From Ampullaceana balthica (lineage: Eukaryota > Mollusca > Gastropoda > Lymnaeidae): a DNA stretch of 64,000 nucleotides. The DNA is taken from contig CALYLW010000180.1 of the NCBI GenBank assembly GCA_944989445.1, positions 1,609,298 to 1,673,297 of the forward strand. The letters are read 5' to 3'. The position numbers and the translations under genes are program-made. Every line of letters starts with the position of its first letter. Position 1 is the stretch's first letter. Positions 46,301 through 57,267 of this stretch are shown here, in pieces. The notes below the pieces were generated by a model. That model was not told the DNA's origin, searched no databases, and saw nothing but the letters and a program-made list of their open reading frames with translations.

Positions 46301-49300
46301 ATTGTGAACATCTTATATCTTAGTGGAGTGACAAATTGTGAACATCTTATATCGTAGTGGAGTAACACATTGTGAACATCTTACATCGTAGTGGAGTGAC
46401 ACATTGTGAACATCTTACATCGTAGTAGAGTAACACATTGTGAACATCTTATATCTTAGTGGAGTAACACATTGTGAACATCTTACATCGTAGTGGAGTG
46501 ACACATTGTGAACATCTTATATCGTAGTGGAGTAACACATTGTGAACATCTTACATCGTAGTGGAGTAACACATTGTGAACATCTTATATCGTAGTGGAG
46601 TGACACATTGTGAACATCTTATATCGTAGTGGAGTAACACATTGTGAACATCTTATATCGTAGTGGAGTGACACATTGTGAACATCTTATATCTTAGTGG
46701 AGTAACACATTGTGAACATCTTATATCGTAGTGGAGTAACACATTGTGAACATCTTATATCGTAGTGGAGTAACACATTGTGAACATCTTATATCTTAGT
46801 GGAGTGACACATTGTGAACATCTTATATCTTAGTGGAGTGACACATTGTGAACATCTTACATCGTAGTGGAGTGACACATTGTGAACATCTTACATCGTA
46901 GTGGAGTGACACATTGTGAACATCTTATATCTTAGTGGAGTGACACATTGTGAACATCTTATATCGTAGTGGAGTGACACATTGTGAACATCTTATATCT
47001 TAGTGGAGTGACACATTGTGAACATCTTACATCGTAGTGGAGTAACACATTGTGAACATCTTATATCGTAGTGGAGTAACACATTGTGAACATCTTACAT
47101 CGTAGTGGAGTGACACATTGTGAACATCTTATATCGTAGTGGAGTGACACATTGGGAACATCTTATATCGTAGTGGAGTGACAAATTGTGAACATCTTAC
47201 ATCGTAGTGGAGTGACACATTGTGAACATCTTATATCGTAGTGGAGTGACACATTGTGAACATCTTATATCTTAGTGGAGTGACACATTGTGAACATCTT
47301 ACATCGTAGTGGAGTGACACATTGTGAACATCTTACATCGTAGTGGAGTGACACATTGTGAACATCTTACATCGTAGTGGAGTGACACATTGTGAACATC
47401 TTATATCTTAGTGGAGTGACACATTGTGAACATCTTACATCGTAGTGGAGTGACACATTGTGAACATCTTACATCGTAGTGGAGTAACACATTGTGAACA
47501 TCTTACATCGTAGTGGAGTAACACATTGTGAACATCTTACATCGTAGTGGAGTGACACATTGTGAACATCTTATATCTTAGTGGAGTGACACATTGTGAA
47601 CATCTTACATCGTAGTGGAGTGACACATTGTGAACATCTTACATCGTAGTGGAGTGACACATTGTGAACATCTTACATCGTAGTGGAGTGGCACATTGTG
47701 AACATCTTATATCGTAGTGGAGTAACACATTGTGAACATCTTATATCTTAGTGGAGTAACACATTGTGAACATCTTACATCGTAGTGGAGTGACACATTG
47801 TGAACATCTTATATCTTAGTGGAGTGACACATTGTGAACATCTTATATCTTAGTGGAGTAACACATTGTGAACATCTTATATCGTAGTGGAGTGACACAT
47901 TGTGAACATCTTATATCGTAGTGGAGTGACACATTGTGAACATCTTATATCTTAGTGGAGTGACACATTGTGAACTTCTTATATCTTAGTGGAGTGACAC
48001 ATTGTGAACATCTTATATCTTAGTGGAGTGACACATTGTGAACTTCTTATATCTTAGTGGAGTGACACATTGTGAACATCTTATATCTTAGTGGAGTAAC
48101 ACATTGTGAACATCTTATATCGTAGTGGAGTGACACATTGTGAACATCTTATATCGTAGTGGAGTGACACATTGTGAACATCTTATATCTTAGTGGAGTG
48201 ACACATTGTGAACTTCTTATATCTTAGTGGAGTGACACATTGTGAACATCTTATATCTTAGTGGAGTGACACATTGTGAACTTCTTATATCTTAGTGGAG
48301 TGACACATTGTGAACTTCTTATATCTTAGTGGAGTGACACATTGTGAACATCTTATATCTTAGTGGAGTAACACATTGTGAACATCTTATATCGTAGTGG
48401 AGTGACACATTGTGAACATCTTATATCGTAGTGGAGTGACACATTGTGAACATCTTATATCTTAGTGGAGTGACACATTGTGAACTTCTTATATCTTAGT
48501 GGAGTGACACATTGTGAACATCTTATATCTTAGTGGAGTGACACATTGCGAACTTCTTATATCTTAGTGGAGTGACACATTGTGAACATCTTATATCTTA
48601 GTGGAGTGACACATTGTGAACATCTTACATCGTAGTGGAGTAACACATTGTGAACATCTTACATCGTAGTGGAGTGACACATTGTGAACATCTTATATCG
48701 TAGTGGAGTGACACATTGTGAACATCTTATATCTTAGTGGAGTAACACATTGTGAACATCTTATATCGTAATGGAGTAACACATTGTGAACATCTTATAT
48801 CGTAGTGGAGTAACACATTGTGAACATCTTATATCGTAATGGAGTAACACATTGTGAACATCTTATATCTTAGTGGAGTAACACATTGTGAACATCTTAT
48901 ATCGTAATGGAGTAACACATTGTGAACATCTTATATCGTAGTGGAGTGACACATTGTGAACATCTTATATCGTAGTGGAGTGACACATTGTGAACATCTT
49001 ACATCGTAGTGGAGTAACACATTGTGAACATCTTACATCGTAGTGGAGTGACACATTGTGAACATCTTATATCTTAGTGGAGTAACACATTGTGAACATC
49101 TTATATCGTAGTGGAGTGACACATTGTGAACATCTTATATCGTAGTGGAGTAACACATTGTGAACATCTTATATCTTAGTGGAGTAACACATTGTGAACA
49201 TCTTATATCGTAGTGGAGTAACACATTGTGAACATCTTATATCTTAGTGGAGTGACACATTGTGAACATCTTATATCTTAGTGGAGTAACACATTGTGAA

Positions 49301-52300
49301 CATCTTATATCTTAGTGGAGTAACACATTGTGAACATCTTATATCTTAGTGGAGTAACACATTGTGAACATCTTATATCTTAGTGGAGTAACACATTGTG
49401 AACATCTTATATCGTAGTGGAGTGACACATTGTGAACATCTTACATCGTAGTGGAGTGACACATTGTGAACATCTTACATCGTAGTGGAGTGACACATTG
49501 TGAACATCTTACATCGTAGTGGAGTGACACATTGTGAACATCTTACATCGTAGTGGAGTGACACATTGTGAACATCTTATATCTTAGTGGAGTAACACAT
49601 TGTGAACATCTTATATTTTAGTGGAGTAACACATTGTGAACATCTTATATCTTAGTGGAGTAACACATTGTGAACATCTTATATCTTAGTGGAGTGACAC
49701 ATTGTGAACATCTTATATCTTAGTGGAGTAACACATTGTGAACATCTTATATCTTAGTGGAGTAACACATTGTGAACATCTTATATCTTAGTGGAGTAAC
49801 ACATTGTGAACATCTTATATCTTAGTGGAGTAACACATTGTGAACATCTTATATCGTAGTGGAGTGACACATTGTGAACATCTTACATCGTAGTGGAGTA
49901 ACACATTGTGAACATCTTACATCGTAGTGGAGTGACACATTGTGAACATCTTACATCGTAGTGGAGTAACACATTGTGAACATCTTATATCGTAGTGGAG
50001 TAACACATTGTGAACATCTTACATCGTAGTGGAGTAACACATTGTGAACATCTTACATCGTAGTGGAGTAACACATTGTGAACATCTTACATCGTAGTGC
50101 AGTAACACATTGTGAACATCTTACATCGTAGTGGAGTAACACATTGTGAACATCTTATATCGTAGTGGAGTAACACATTGTGAACATCTTACATCGTAGT
50201 GGAGTAACATTTAGAATATAGAGAACCCGTTAAATACACACACACAAGATGAATTAAACACAAAGAAACTTCGAAAGATATGTCAGAAGGACCTAGAATA
50301 AAAAAAACGTACAAACACCGTTTTTGACTATAAATCCCTTATATATGAGGCTTTACTAAAAATATTGATTATGTTCATTATAAAACGCATCGCGCGACAG
50401 ACTAGCATAAACATTTACTTACGTAGCCGAGTGGTGGCCAAGTTATTAAAACAATAAAGTCTAAGTCACTAATTGCTAAGGATATTAAACAGGTTTATCA
50501 ACTCAACACACAGAATACACAGTTGTTTATTCACTTCTCCCTCTAAACGCTACCTCTACACCAGGGGCGTCCAAACTTTTTGCATGGCGGGCCATATTCC
50601 TTGAAGTAAAGATATTCGCGGGCCGGAATAAAATACTATTATAAAAATGTCATAGGTAGAGAATTTTTATTCCAACATTTTAATGTGAAGGGTGAAACTG
50701 AGATCTTGAATGCAGTAAATAGGTGAGTTCACGCTAAATGCCACGGCTTTGATACGTATGATATCACGCAGGTGAGCGTCCACTATTCCCCTCACACGGT
50801 AATTCTTGTTAAAATTCAAAACTGAAAATGTCTGTTCACACAAATATGTCGAGCCAAACAAGCTGAGCATTTTCTAAACACATCTTCGAATATCTTTCAA
50901 TCTCTCTTTATCCAGCTGACGATAAAAATCAATGAGAGAAAGCTGTTGTTGTGTGCTGCGGTATTCAGCATCATCGTTGCAACTCAATGAGTCCCAGCTG
51001 CAGATTGCCTGGAGCATCATCGGGGTCCACAGAGAAAGGTGAATACAAAAACATGATTTCCATTTGAATAGTTGCAGAGTCCTGAAAGCGTCTTTGGAAC
51101 TCATCAGTAGAGGCGGCGTTAGGTACGCGCGAGGAATGGTGCAACAATGACCCCGCGGGACCAGAGTACTGGTAACGATCGCTAACTACCAATATCCCCA
51201 AAAGGTCATAATATCTCAGTAAACTCAGTAGTGCAATATCTGCCGGCTCTTTTGTTACTAAAATATATTTATGTTCGCGTTTTATGAACAGTGGTTTCTT
51301 TTCGAAAAATACCGCAACGACTTACGTTAAAATGCAATTTATTGTACAAGGAAATATTCTCAAGTCTGAAACGTGGGGCCCCCCTAAGCCCGGGGCCTGG
51401 GGCGATTGCCCCAGCTGCCATCCCCAAAGGCCGCTCCTGCTCATCAGCCAGGGATATGATATCTGCCACATACCTCTGCAACTGCTCATCAAAGCTTCTT
51501 TCTGGAAAATGTGTCATGATTTCCAATAGTGCGGGTAAATGTGCGGCATTAGACTGCTGCATTTGAGACAGTTGCCTTTGAAAAAAGTTGCAGCTTGTTC
51601 CCAAAGGCCTTGAATGCAATTGGCTTACCACTGCATTGTGAACTTGCCCACTTTGTGTTAAGAACCTTTAGGTGTCTTGTCACATCAACTAAAATGCAAA
51701 ATCAGCCAGCCAAGCAGTATCAGATAATTCTGAAATTGGTTGTTCCTTAACTTCCATGAATTGCCCATTTTCTTTTTTAAGTGAGTAGAAGCGCTCAAGT
51801 GCTGTCCCCCCCCCTTTCCCCCCCCCCTCCGACTACGCCACCTAACATTGTGATACACAACATCTCCGTATTCTCCCTGGATGTGCAGAATAAACTGCTG
51901 AAACTGGTGGTGAAACAGGGCTTTAGAATGAATAAGGTTTATAGCGTTTATCACTGGCTTAAAAACGTAATCATATCTAAGGTGTTGGGCACAAAGAGCT
52001 TGTTGGTGAATGATATATTGAAGTTTAAAAGCTTTGCCGCCCTCTTCGCTGACTTTGTTACAAACAAGTGTTGTTAGTCCACTATGTCACCAGTCATGGC
52101 TAGAGCAAAATCAGTAATAATGCCAGATTATCTTTTCCATGATAGTTTAATGTACTTGACACCAAATAAAGCTTTTCCCCTTATTTTGGTCTTTAAGACT
52201 CTGAAGATCAAGTAATTCACTCACACATGTCATCATTAACTCCCTTACAAAACAGAAGTTGGATAGTGTCAGATGCATCAGTGCTTTCATCACAGCCTAT

Positions 52301-54710
52301 AGAAAAAAGTCACAGATTTCTGCTTAAAAATGACGTCATCGATTTTTACGGTAGGCCATTACATAACTTCATTTGTTTTTAAAAAAAGTTCCACGTTATT
52401 AAAAAAAACTAGTTTGTGCTGCGGCGCCGTGGCGACTGCGGTACCCCCCTTTTTAGGGCGCCTACGGCGCCCACCTTTTTCAAAAGCCCAGCTAACTTGT
52501 CCTTGTATTATAAATACGTAATATTAAATTTTCTTAAATGTACACAAAGTATTTTATAATAGGGTGTGCAATTAAGCCCAAGTAACTTATCCTTGTATAA
52601 TAAATACGAAATATTCCTGAAATGTACACAAAGTATGTATATAATATTTTTTTAAAGTGCTAATCACCACACGATTTTTAAAGTAATTACTGCACCAAAA
52701 AAAATAACTCTTTGATTCAGTCAGCACTGTTTACAACACAAATGCTGACGTCATAGGTTCGTGCGTTGCTTGGTTAATGTTAATCTGGAAACATAAAGGA
52801 TTATGATTAAGCGTTAGGCCACAGTCAGCGATAATTGAGCGTAAATATATACATATATGATAAAACGTCATCGATTGTCGTCATCGATTGTCGCCACGTT
52901 ATTAATTAAAAGCAGTAAAAATTTTGACTTTTCTTATAAATATAATGTCGTTACAGAAATTATACGTCAGTCAATTAATTATTTCAGATGAGGCCGCGGG
53001 CCTGTTAAAATTGCATCGCGGGCCGGTTTGACCAGCGGGCCGGACTTTGGCCACCCCTGCTCTACACTCTCCCTCTCACAGAGCAGTCGCTCTCCACTCT
53101 CCCTCTCACAGAGCAGTCGCTCTCCTGACCCATGTGACATCGAGGGCTGGCGTGAACCTCACTGGAGGTCAACTATAGCAGACGGCTACGGCTACACATG
53201 CTACATAGAGATAAACTAAACAGGCATTAATTTAATTAAGGTATATTCGATCTATCTAAAATTTTGATACAATGCATTGTTAGGTGGTCAAGTCTAAATG
53301 CACAATTTCAGCTCGTTAGGATCACGGGAAGTGGGTCATTTTTTAACGTTTGTTTTTCCGCGTGCGGGACCAAGCTGTAATAATTAATGGATCTAAATCT
53401 GCACCAATAAAGGTAAACTCAGGAGTTCCACAAGGAACTGTGCTAGGTCCCTTACTCTTTTTAATTTATATAAATGATTTACCCAACAACATCTCAACAG
53501 GTACAAAAGTTAGGTTATTTGCTGATGATTGTATAATCTATAGAACAATTAAATCAGAACAAGATAGCAAAATTTTACAAAAAGACTTAGATGAATTGAT
53601 AAAATGGGAAACTAACTGGAGTATGTCTTTCCACCCAGAAAAGTGTCAACTGTTAAGAGTAACAAAGAAAAAGAAACAAATAAATTCAAAATATTACACT
53701 CATGGAAAAGAACTGACCCAAACTAAAGATGCAAAATACTTAGGAGTCTTAATAAATGAGAAACTATCATGGAATCCCCATGTCAATTAAGTTATTAAAA
53801 AATCAAAAAAAACCTTAGACTTTATAAAAAGAAACTTTAACAAATGTAATAGAGATATAAAACTAAAATGCTACCTCACTTTGGTGAGACCTGTACTAGA
53901 ATATGCATCTTCTGTATGGGACCCATCCACCAAAGAAAACATTGATAAACTAGAACAAATTCAAAAAAGAGCTGCCAGATTCATTACTGGAGAATATTCA
54001 AAACTGACAAGAATAACACCATTACTTAAATCATTAAACCTTGAAACACTAGAGGATAGAAGAATCAAGAGCAAAGTAGTAATCATACATAAAGCAATTA
54101 ATTCTAATTTAGAAATACAACACAAAGATAATTTAATACAACCCTCAGATAGAAATAAGGATAAAAACACCTTTTTTATTCCGTATGCAAGAACAAACAC
54201 ATACAAGTTTTCCTTCTTCCCGTCCGGAATTCGGGCGTGGAATGGGTTGCCTGAAGAATCCAGGAAAACCGACACTTTATCAACATTTAAATCTCTAATA
54301 AAAATGCAGGACTAAACACAAACCATAGATAAGCGTAGGACGCAATAATCTTCTGTATAGAAGGAGCGTCTGTAAACAGATAAGCTAAGATATTGAGAGG
54401 AAGTAGATATATTGGATATATTGAGAGGAAGTAGATAGATTGGATATATTGGGAGGAATATAGATAAGTTGGATACTTTTAGATAGTAGATAATGGGCTT
54501 TTTATGGCTGCTTGTAACTGCTGATATTAAGGTATATATATGAGGCTTGTATGTTTCTGTATGTAACACTTGAAGTTAAGGCTGATATGAGGCTAGCATG
54601 TTTCTGTATTTAACATCTGATGTTTTAAGGCTGATATGAGGCTAGGATGTTGCCGAAATTATTTTTGACATTGGAAGTCTAAAGACCAACTGGTATTTGA
54701 AAAAAACAAG

Positions 54711-54798
<88 letters not shown>

Positions 54799-55344
54799 TT
54801 TGGGAAAAAAAGGGGGGGGGCTGAAAATAAATATCCACGAGGACAACTTCAATATACAAATAACATTTAGGGCGCCTTTCTTTTATTAGTCCCCTCTTTG
54901 GGTATACGCTGCTGGCTATTGTTGTTAGCAACTTTATAGCACTTTCAACTTAAACGCATATAAAATCCATAATTATGATGATTTATATCAAGTGTTTAAG
55001 TCAGTGATTGTGTTTATGTGTGTCTATATGTGTGTCTACATGTGTGTCTATACATGTAACTAGGTGTCTGTATGCATGTCTGTATTTATATAGTGTGTAA
55101 ATGTAGAAGCAGGACCATCTCGTGGTCCTTGCTACACATTTAATGTAATTGAATCCAAACCTTTGTGCATCTCAAGTATTAGAGGCCCTTCCGCAATGTT
55201 ACAGGGCCCACGAGTCGCTCTTATTGTTAACACTTTAAGGACAGATAATATGATATTCAACATACTGCAGACTACAAACTTACAGATCAAAGACCAGACG
55301 ATGATCAACGCTAGAAGCAGAGCTTTCGTTCCCGTCTTCTCCAT
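37299..55344 (-). CDS. Predicted secreted six-cysteine peptide, three exons (79 aa)
   Basis: Minus-strand exons 55344-55284, 44686-44603 and 37393-37299 join with matching phases (1 and 1) into 240 nt, 79 residues plus stop. Residues 1-26 are a signal peptide (basic start, then LLLALIIVWSLI). Residues 27-44 are a Pro/Arg-rich stretch with an R-x-x-R site at 31-34, a possible propeptide cut. Cysteines stand at 45, 51, 57, 69, 73 and 74: spacing x5, x5, x11, x3, then a CC pair. A terminal CC pair in a six-Cys peptide recalls defensin-like folds, but I do not recognise the family; hormone, antimicrobial or inhibitor roles are all open. A TATA box lies 151 nt upstream of the ATG and an AATAAA 89 nt after the stop. 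Its introns are 10.6 and 7.2 kb, almost wholly repeats. Confidence 0.65.
37726..37989. mobile_element. GGGGCCGTCCATAAA-family MITE, copy D
   Basis: Termini GGGGTCGTCCATAAAGTACG and inverted GGGGCCGTCCATAAAGTACG, with TAT at 37723-37725 and 37990-37992. The interior is very close to copy A at 8251-8513. Confidence 0.82.
37993..39055 (+). repeat. 22-bp satellite, about 48 copies
   Basis: Unit CTCTAGCCTAGGTACTATGT plus CC. Each copy contains CCTAGG, a perfect palindrome. Two units lack CCCT, and a few carry TACGATG or TATGACG. It begins immediately next to the MITE copy D terminus. Confidence 0.95.
39429..39500. mobile_element. Possible MITE terminus
   Basis: CAGGGCGGCGTAGCGAGGGG followed by CCCCGGGTGGCATTTTGACA resembles the MITE family at 40977 and 2139. 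No partner end found. Confidence 0.35.
40575..40775 (+). repeat. 20-bp tandem repeat, about 9 copies
   Basis: Unit GTGTCTATAAATGTAATGTT with one shortened copy. It is followed by four loosely repeated GACTATTACAT...GTCAGAAGTG words up to 40976. Confidence 0.92.
40977..41174. mobile_element. hAT-type MITE, 198 bp
   Basis: Termini CAGAGGCGTCACTAAGGGG and inverted CAGAGGCGTCACTGGGG. Exact 8-bp TSD ACATGGTG at 40969-40976 and 41175-41182. It has inserted into one of the GTCAGAAGTG repeats. Confidence 0.92.
41183..43070. other. No gene recognised
   Basis: AT-rich. A short open frame at 41431-41619 (plus) is basic and low complexity. The region 41700-42100 has the look of decayed coding DNA but I cannot assign it. 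Confidence 0.4.
43075..43440. repeat. Palindrome of about 150-bp arms
   Basis: The left arm (GTTTTTACAAGCGGACTAAA, AAACTTGTAAGTTCAAGTAC, ATATGACTAAAAACGTGG) is mirrored as its reverse complement at 43305-43430. The loop is about 70-100 bp. It is a diverged copy of the centre of the larger inverted repeat next to it. Confidence 0.85.
43480..44580. mobile_element. Foldback-like element with about 500-bp inverted arms
   Basis: The left arm begins ACGTTTTTATTAGCTCGCTT and includes GCCAACGTAAAATTGAACCA and CTTCTGATGGTCCTAGAGAT. The same words appear in reverse complement and reverse order toward 44580 (GATCTCTAGGACCATCAGAA, TGAAAAAATCTTGGACAAAC). The symmetry centre is near 44030. No transposase is present. 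Its right end lies about 20 bp from the exon 2 donor of the peptide gene. Solo arm relatives occur at 2365, 53223 and 63590. Confidence 0.8.
44603..44686 (-). CDS. Cysteine-rich peptide gene, exon 2
   Basis: The minus strand has a strong acceptor (nine T, then ACAG) and a donor GTAAAT, phases 1 and 1. Encodes the end of the signal peptide, the Pro/Arg-rich segment (GLPPGRITRSPPVR) and the first cysteine (DDCRYF). It is squeezed between the foldback element and the 34-bp satellite. Confidence 0.65.
44715..50208 (+). repeat. 34-bp satellite, about 161 copies, 5.5 kb
   Basis: Unit TCGTAGTGGAGTGACACATT plus GTGAACATCTTATA. Most variation is confined to a few sites: CG/CT before TAGTGG, GTG/GTA/GTT before ACA, and TAT/CAT near the end. 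The rare variant GAACTTCTT appears at 47973, 48041, 48211, 48279, 48313, 48483 and 48551; intervals of 238 and 272 are 7 and 8 units, showing amplification of multi-unit blocks. Confidence 0.97.
50290..50400. repeat. Dispersed repeat also found at 63790-63890
   Basis: TTTTTGACTATAAATCCCTT and ATATATGAGGCTTTACTAA here match TTTTTGACTATAAATCCCTT and ATATATGAGACATAACTAA near 63832. Family unknown. Confidence 0.65.
50562..53059 (-). mobile_element. hAT transposon, 2.5 kb, complete ends and decayed transposase
   Basis: Termini CAGGGGCGTCCAAACTTTTT and inverted CAGGGGTGGCCAAAGTCCGG, with an exact 8-bp TSD CTCTACAC at 50554-50561 and 53060-53067. Subterminal GCGGGCC words occur at both ends. The minus strand carries a transposase in several frames. 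Confidence 0.93.
50667..52315 (-). pseudogene. hAT transposase (GTF2IRD2/FAM200-like lineage), frameshifted
   Basis: From about 52310 downward the minus strand encodes GCDESTDASDTIQLLF (the first catalytic Asp region), a TDFALAM stretch, then INAINLIHSKALFHHQFQQF with EYGDVVYHN near 51860, and finally the C-terminal dimerisation block LFGSTYLCEQTFSVLNFNKN (about 50860-50780). The order is that of hAT transposases of the group domesticated in vertebrates as GTF2IRD2 and FAM200. Several frameshifts and stops separate the blocks and the BED finger is not seen, so it is inactive. Confidence 0.85.
53223..53375 (+). repeat. Relative of the foldback arm
   Basis: TTTTGATACAATGCATTGTT, AATTTCAGCTCGTTAGGATC and GGGAAGTGGGTCATTTTTTA match the block at 63640-63740 and, more distantly, the arm at 43560-43650. 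Confidence 0.6.
53376..54315 (+). pseudogene. Reverse transcriptase fragment with an in-frame stop
   Basis: The same RT motifs as copy 1 (GVPQGTVLGPLLFLIYINDL and RLFADDCIIY). A TAA at 53788-53790 (copy 1 has GAA there) interrupts the frame; downstream the frame is open to 54315. Only scattered residue differences separate the two copies. Confidence 0.88.
53376..54390 (+). mobile_element. 5'-truncated LINE, copy 2
   Basis: Near-identical to 11281-12275 but on the plus strand and starting a little further 5'. The 3' tail GACGCAATAATCTTCTGTAT and GAAGGAGCGTCTGTAAACAG ends in GATAAG-type sequence at about 54390. Confidence 0.92.
54714..54797. repeat. (GT)n microsatellite, about 42 repeats
   Basis: Uninterrupted GT dinucleotides. 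Confidence 0.98.
55284..55344 (-). CDS. Cysteine-rich peptide gene, exon 1 (signal peptide)
   Basis: ATG at 55344 on minus, the first ATG in its frame, with G at +4. Encodes MEKTGTKALLLALIIVWSLI, an n-region plus hydrophobic core. The donor GTAAGT at 55283-55278 is consensus, phase 1. The frame stays open into the intron, which explains a longer apparent ORF. Confidence 0.7.
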
Positions 55345-55494
55345 TTGAGCAGAAGTAGAATTTGTCGTCTTTCGAAGAAGTTGAAGTCCCAACAATAGGA
55401 TGGTTGCAATGAGAGACCCCAGACGTTGAAACTAAAACCCAATCCTGACGTATGCTCTCAACTCTCGCTGATTGGCTGTTGGAAATTAATTACC

Positions 55495-55501
55495 CTTTAT
55501 A
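55495..55501 (-). promoter_or_regulatory. TATA box of the cysteine-rich peptide gene
   Basis: TATAAAG on the minus strand. A start site some 30 nt downstream would leave a 5' leader of about 120 nt before the ATG at 55344. A CCAAT lies at 55475-55471, downstream of the TATA box, so it is probably not a functional CCAAT box. Confidence 0.5.
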
Positions 55502-56689
55502 ACAAACAAACTTGTTGACATTGGCTGTCTCGGTAATTAGTATAAACCACGAATCAGGAGATAGGATTCCCACACATATTACTGGGTGATAAACTCTGTT
55601 ATGCTTTAACTGCTGCAGATATTTACTGTAGCGCCTCGATCTACTCAGAGAGTTCACACATGTAGAACAAGATTTCAATTAATATTAACTGAGATTCTCT
55701 CTACAAAATTGTTGTATGCGCCTGCTGAAATGTGTATGGCCCTGACCCCAGAAATATGTTACCATCAAATGCTCAATCTCGGACGATCACACTTCATGGC
55801 ATGCAGAGGCAGACATTGCAGTATCCCCAATACAGAGAATATAGATGGAAAAGTGTTTCCTGTGCGTTACGATTTTTCCACAAACGTTAATTAAACATCA
55901 TAGATAAAATGTGTATACACATAATTCCTGTGTTTGTGGAAGACTTAAAGAAAACCCGAATTAAATGAATGAGGCTTGTGCCAAGGGCACCATGACATTA
56001 TACTTTGTTGAATTTGAAAATGTATTTTTAAAAGATGACTTCATATTATACCATTTTATTAACCAACCAGGTTAAGTTGATCAGCTCTAGTTTAGTATTT
56101 TCAAGTGACGTGCGTAAACTGAAATTCGTGTGAAAGATGTCAACTATCATAATCAGATATCAAATAATCCCCCCCCCCAAACCCAAGGAAAGAGAGTGAA
56201 CCGTTGATTCAATCAGCAATTTTTGTGTCATGGAATTTTGAGATGTTAGCGGCCACCGCCAGTGTTGATGTTACTAATTGAGTTACGGTAACATTCAATG
56301 ACTTTGTTTTTGTCAACATAAGTTAACTGCTTCGTTCCAGGCACATCCTGTCTCGGCCAGTTGGCTGAATCAACATTTGACTGATAGATATAATGGAAAC
56401 GTCACATGCAGCTGCGCACTTTGATACTGGTATTTCGATCTTTCAACTGTTTACAGTTTCACTGACCTTGATAAAACTAAACATGACTTTGCGTTTATCC
56501 TTTCAAGCACTGTTAATTTTCACACGTAATTTGAGTAAGTTGATTATTAAAACTTGTTGGGGAAAATGAACTGTAAATGTGATCAGGTAGAGGACTTATT
56601 TATCTTGAAAAAAAATACCTATTTTAGTAAGCCAATTTTCATAAATATTTTCTATTATGATCTTAAGGTATAATTTAACACACTATAAC
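55502..56689. other. No supported gene
   Basis: Probable upstream region of the peptide gene. A plus-strand open stretch at about 55700-55894 is Cys-containing (CRGRHCSIPN) but lacks convincing start and splice sites. Confidence 0.4.
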
Positions 56690-56900
56690 CAGTGTTCCCT
56701 TTAAGCTGCGCGGCCGCTCAGATTTGTTACCGACGCCACGCAGCGGCTTAGAATTACCACGCAGCAAATTCTGTAAAAAGATAATGTAATGCCGGTGTTT
56801 GTGGGCAGTAACATTGTGTACACAAAAATGGATGCTGTGCAATTTTGCATATGATATTGCTTTTTTTCTCATGGGCAAAAGAACCATAGTGGGAACACTG
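56690..56900. mobile_element. hAT-type MITE, 211 bp
   Basis: Termini CAGTGTTCCCTTTAAGCTGC and inverted CAGTGTTCCCACTATGG. Flanks ACTATAAC and CCTATAAC match at 7 of 8 positions. Related to the nested element at 12708-12892. Its right TSD overlaps the acceptor of the candidate exon at 56911. Confidence 0.85.
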
Positions 56901-56910
56901 CCTATAACAG

Positions 56911-57267
56911 ATATTTCTATGGTTAAAATTAATTTAAATTCAGAATCTCCAATCTTAGAGTTCCAAGAAATTAGTATAATCATCAAAGTGGTCTACAAAA
57001 AAGAAACATATGATGAGCCTCAAGGTCAGTTAGTCACATTTAGTCACACGTCGGCATGTTTTCAGTCTACAAAATAGTTATTCTTTTTATTCAAGAACAC
57101 ACTGTGGGCCCAATATAAATGTGTTCAGTTGGTTCAAATATTGGTTCATATTCAAAATGTAATGGATGCATCCTTGTTCCACAGGTGGACTTGTGCTAAG
57201 ACAATTCAGATTCCTTGATAGCAAACTGACCCAGTATTTCATCCATTACGCCATGAACAGTCCATAA
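56911..57267 (+). CDS. Candidate two-exon gene end, unrecognised
   Basis: Segment 56911-57024 is preceded by CTATAACAG and followed by GTCAGT; segment 57185-57267 is preceded by TTGTTCCACAG and ends at TAA. Phases agree (1 and 1), giving about 64 residues with beta-strand-like alternation (SIIIKVVYKKETYDE) and an end rich in aromatics (RFLDSKLTQYFIHYAMNS). AATAAA overlaps the stop (57267-57272). I found no upstream exon and do not recognise the family. It may be the 3' end of a gene, a decayed one, or chance. Confidence 0.3.

Larger units (their letters stand above)
44687..55283 (-). other. Intron 1 of the cysteine-rich peptide gene
   Basis: 10.6 kb made of the 34-bp satellite, the hAT element at 50562-53059, LINE copy 2 and a (GT)n tract. 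Non-repeat remainders (50209-50553, 54400-54710, 54800-55277) contain no supported exon. Confidence 0.55.

Noticed and set aside
44715..50208. CRISPR-like regular repeats
   Set aside because: Units are contiguous without spacers, in animal DNA; it is a satellite.
54659..54931. Minus-strand ORF rich in Thr-His
   Set aside because: It is the (GT)n microsatellite.
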